A stretch of 64,000 bases of DNA from Mesorhabditis belari (Eukaryota > Nematoda > Chromadorea > Rhabditida > Rhabditidae): assembly GCA_958450365.1 (NCBI GenBank), contig CAUEEP010000933.1, positions 1,550,001-1,614,000 of the forward strand. Reading direction: 5' to 3'. The translations under genes and the position numbers were made by a program. Positions 63,839-64,000 of the stretch are shown here, one piece after another. The notes under the pieces were generated by a model. The model was not told the DNA's origin and did not search any database. It worked only from the letters and a program-made list of their open reading frames with translations. How positions within the stretch are numbered: position 1 is the stretch's first letter; each line of letters begins with the position of its first letter.

Positions 63839-64000
63839 GGTCAGCGGAGTGAAAAATAACTATTAAAGAATATTTGGTGCACTCCAGGAGGACGCTTTTT
63901 AACCGATTTAGCTCAAGAATTTGGCTGCATAACGGCAAAAAGCCGACGATGAACAAAATAGAGCCAATTTTCTTGCGCCATCTTTCCAGATTTCCTCTAA

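Larger units (their letters stand above)
5936..63890. repeat. Dispersed 12-bp motif family TGTGACATCCAG (TGNNNNTCCAG)
   Basis: Copies occur on both strands in introns and between genes. Forms include TGTGACATCCAG, TGTGACTTCCAG, TGTGCGCTCCAG, TGTGCGTTCCAG, TGTGCCTTCCAG and TGTGATATCCAG; reversed, CTGGATGTCACA, CTGGAGCGCACA, CTGGATAGCACA. A weaker extension reads CGGCGAT[CT] before CTGGA. Examples outside the arrays listed separately: 5947, 6592, 7479, 8316, 12637, 14949, 17760, 19536, 20900, 22387, 22910, 25089, 26617, 26964, 27863, 31028, 34030, 34356, 34497, 35172, 35314, 37299, 42590, 42725, 42865, 47037, 48420, 53575, 53715, 53855, 55666, 55805, 60767, 60907, 61050, 61969, 63710, 63887. 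Runs keep one orientation. Function unknown. Confidence 0.85.

Noticed and set aside
5936..63890. Motif as a nematode piRNA promoter (CTGTTTCA type) or pairing-centre site
   Set aside because: The core sequence does not match either known motif, orientation runs are long, and no consistent downstream T start was seen. Left open as a small-RNA test, not claimed.

Overview
The window looks like nuclear DNA of a rhabditid-type nematode. The support is: intron-dense genes with very short introns (41-108 bp) ending in TTTCAG, TTTTAG or TTTCTAG; unpaired acceptors 4-20 nt upstream of four start codons, as expected for spliced-leader trans-splicing; sequences matching the first 15-19 nt of nematode SL1; degenerate TTAGGC (nematode telomere) arrays; and the frequent octamer TAC[GT]GTAG, typical of Caenorhabditis-like intronic DNA. 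No prokaryotic feature is seen. The species cannot be named from the sequence.

Layout. 0.46-1.8 kb (-): fragments of a zinc-finger-like gene with frame breaks. 3.7-4.9 kb (+): two tandem, frame-damaged copies of a ZC3H14/Nab2 (SUT-2)-type N-terminal domain. 5.5-8.6 kb (-): a complete 11-exon SLC17-type transporter (500 aa). 9.8-12.2 kb (-): a partial gene with a cysteine-bearing ectodomain and a hydrophobic C-terminal segment. 15.1-22.9 kb (+): a complete 13-exon asparagine synthetase (564 aa). 24.1-32.0 kb (-): a complete 13-exon cytochrome P450 (500 aa). 34.6-34.8 kb (-): the start of an unrecognised gene. 37.5-40.4 kb (-): a complete 5-exon Ly6-like, probably GPI-anchored protein (198 aa). 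53.1-55.4 kb (-): four consecutive exons of a single-pass membrane protein. 58.0-58.2 kb (-): a C-terminal exon beside tandem exon-like copies. 63.4-64 kb (-): membrane-protein-like exons running toward or past the window end. The four complete models keep phase at every junction and each totals a multiple of three. The genes look functionally unrelated and show no operon-like spacing.

The rest is repeat-rich: a 1.06-kb minisatellite with a 60-bp higher-order unit, a 13-bp minisatellite, Tc1-like and mariner-like terminal-inverted-repeat elements, long fold-back repeats, degenerate tRNA-like sequences and interstitial telomere-like arrays.

The main discovery candidate is a short motif, TGTGACATCCAG (general form TGNNNNTCCAG, reverse form CTGGATGTCACA). 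I counted well over 100 copies by eye from about 5.9 kb to the right end. Neighbouring copies sit about 140-146 bp apart whether or not the DNA between them is related, and intron lengths look like a short base intron plus about 142 bp per motif. The motif therefore marks a nucleosome-length repeat or insertion unit. In several arrays the same unit also carries an SL1-like 15-mer at fixed spacing. I know of no named family that matches this.
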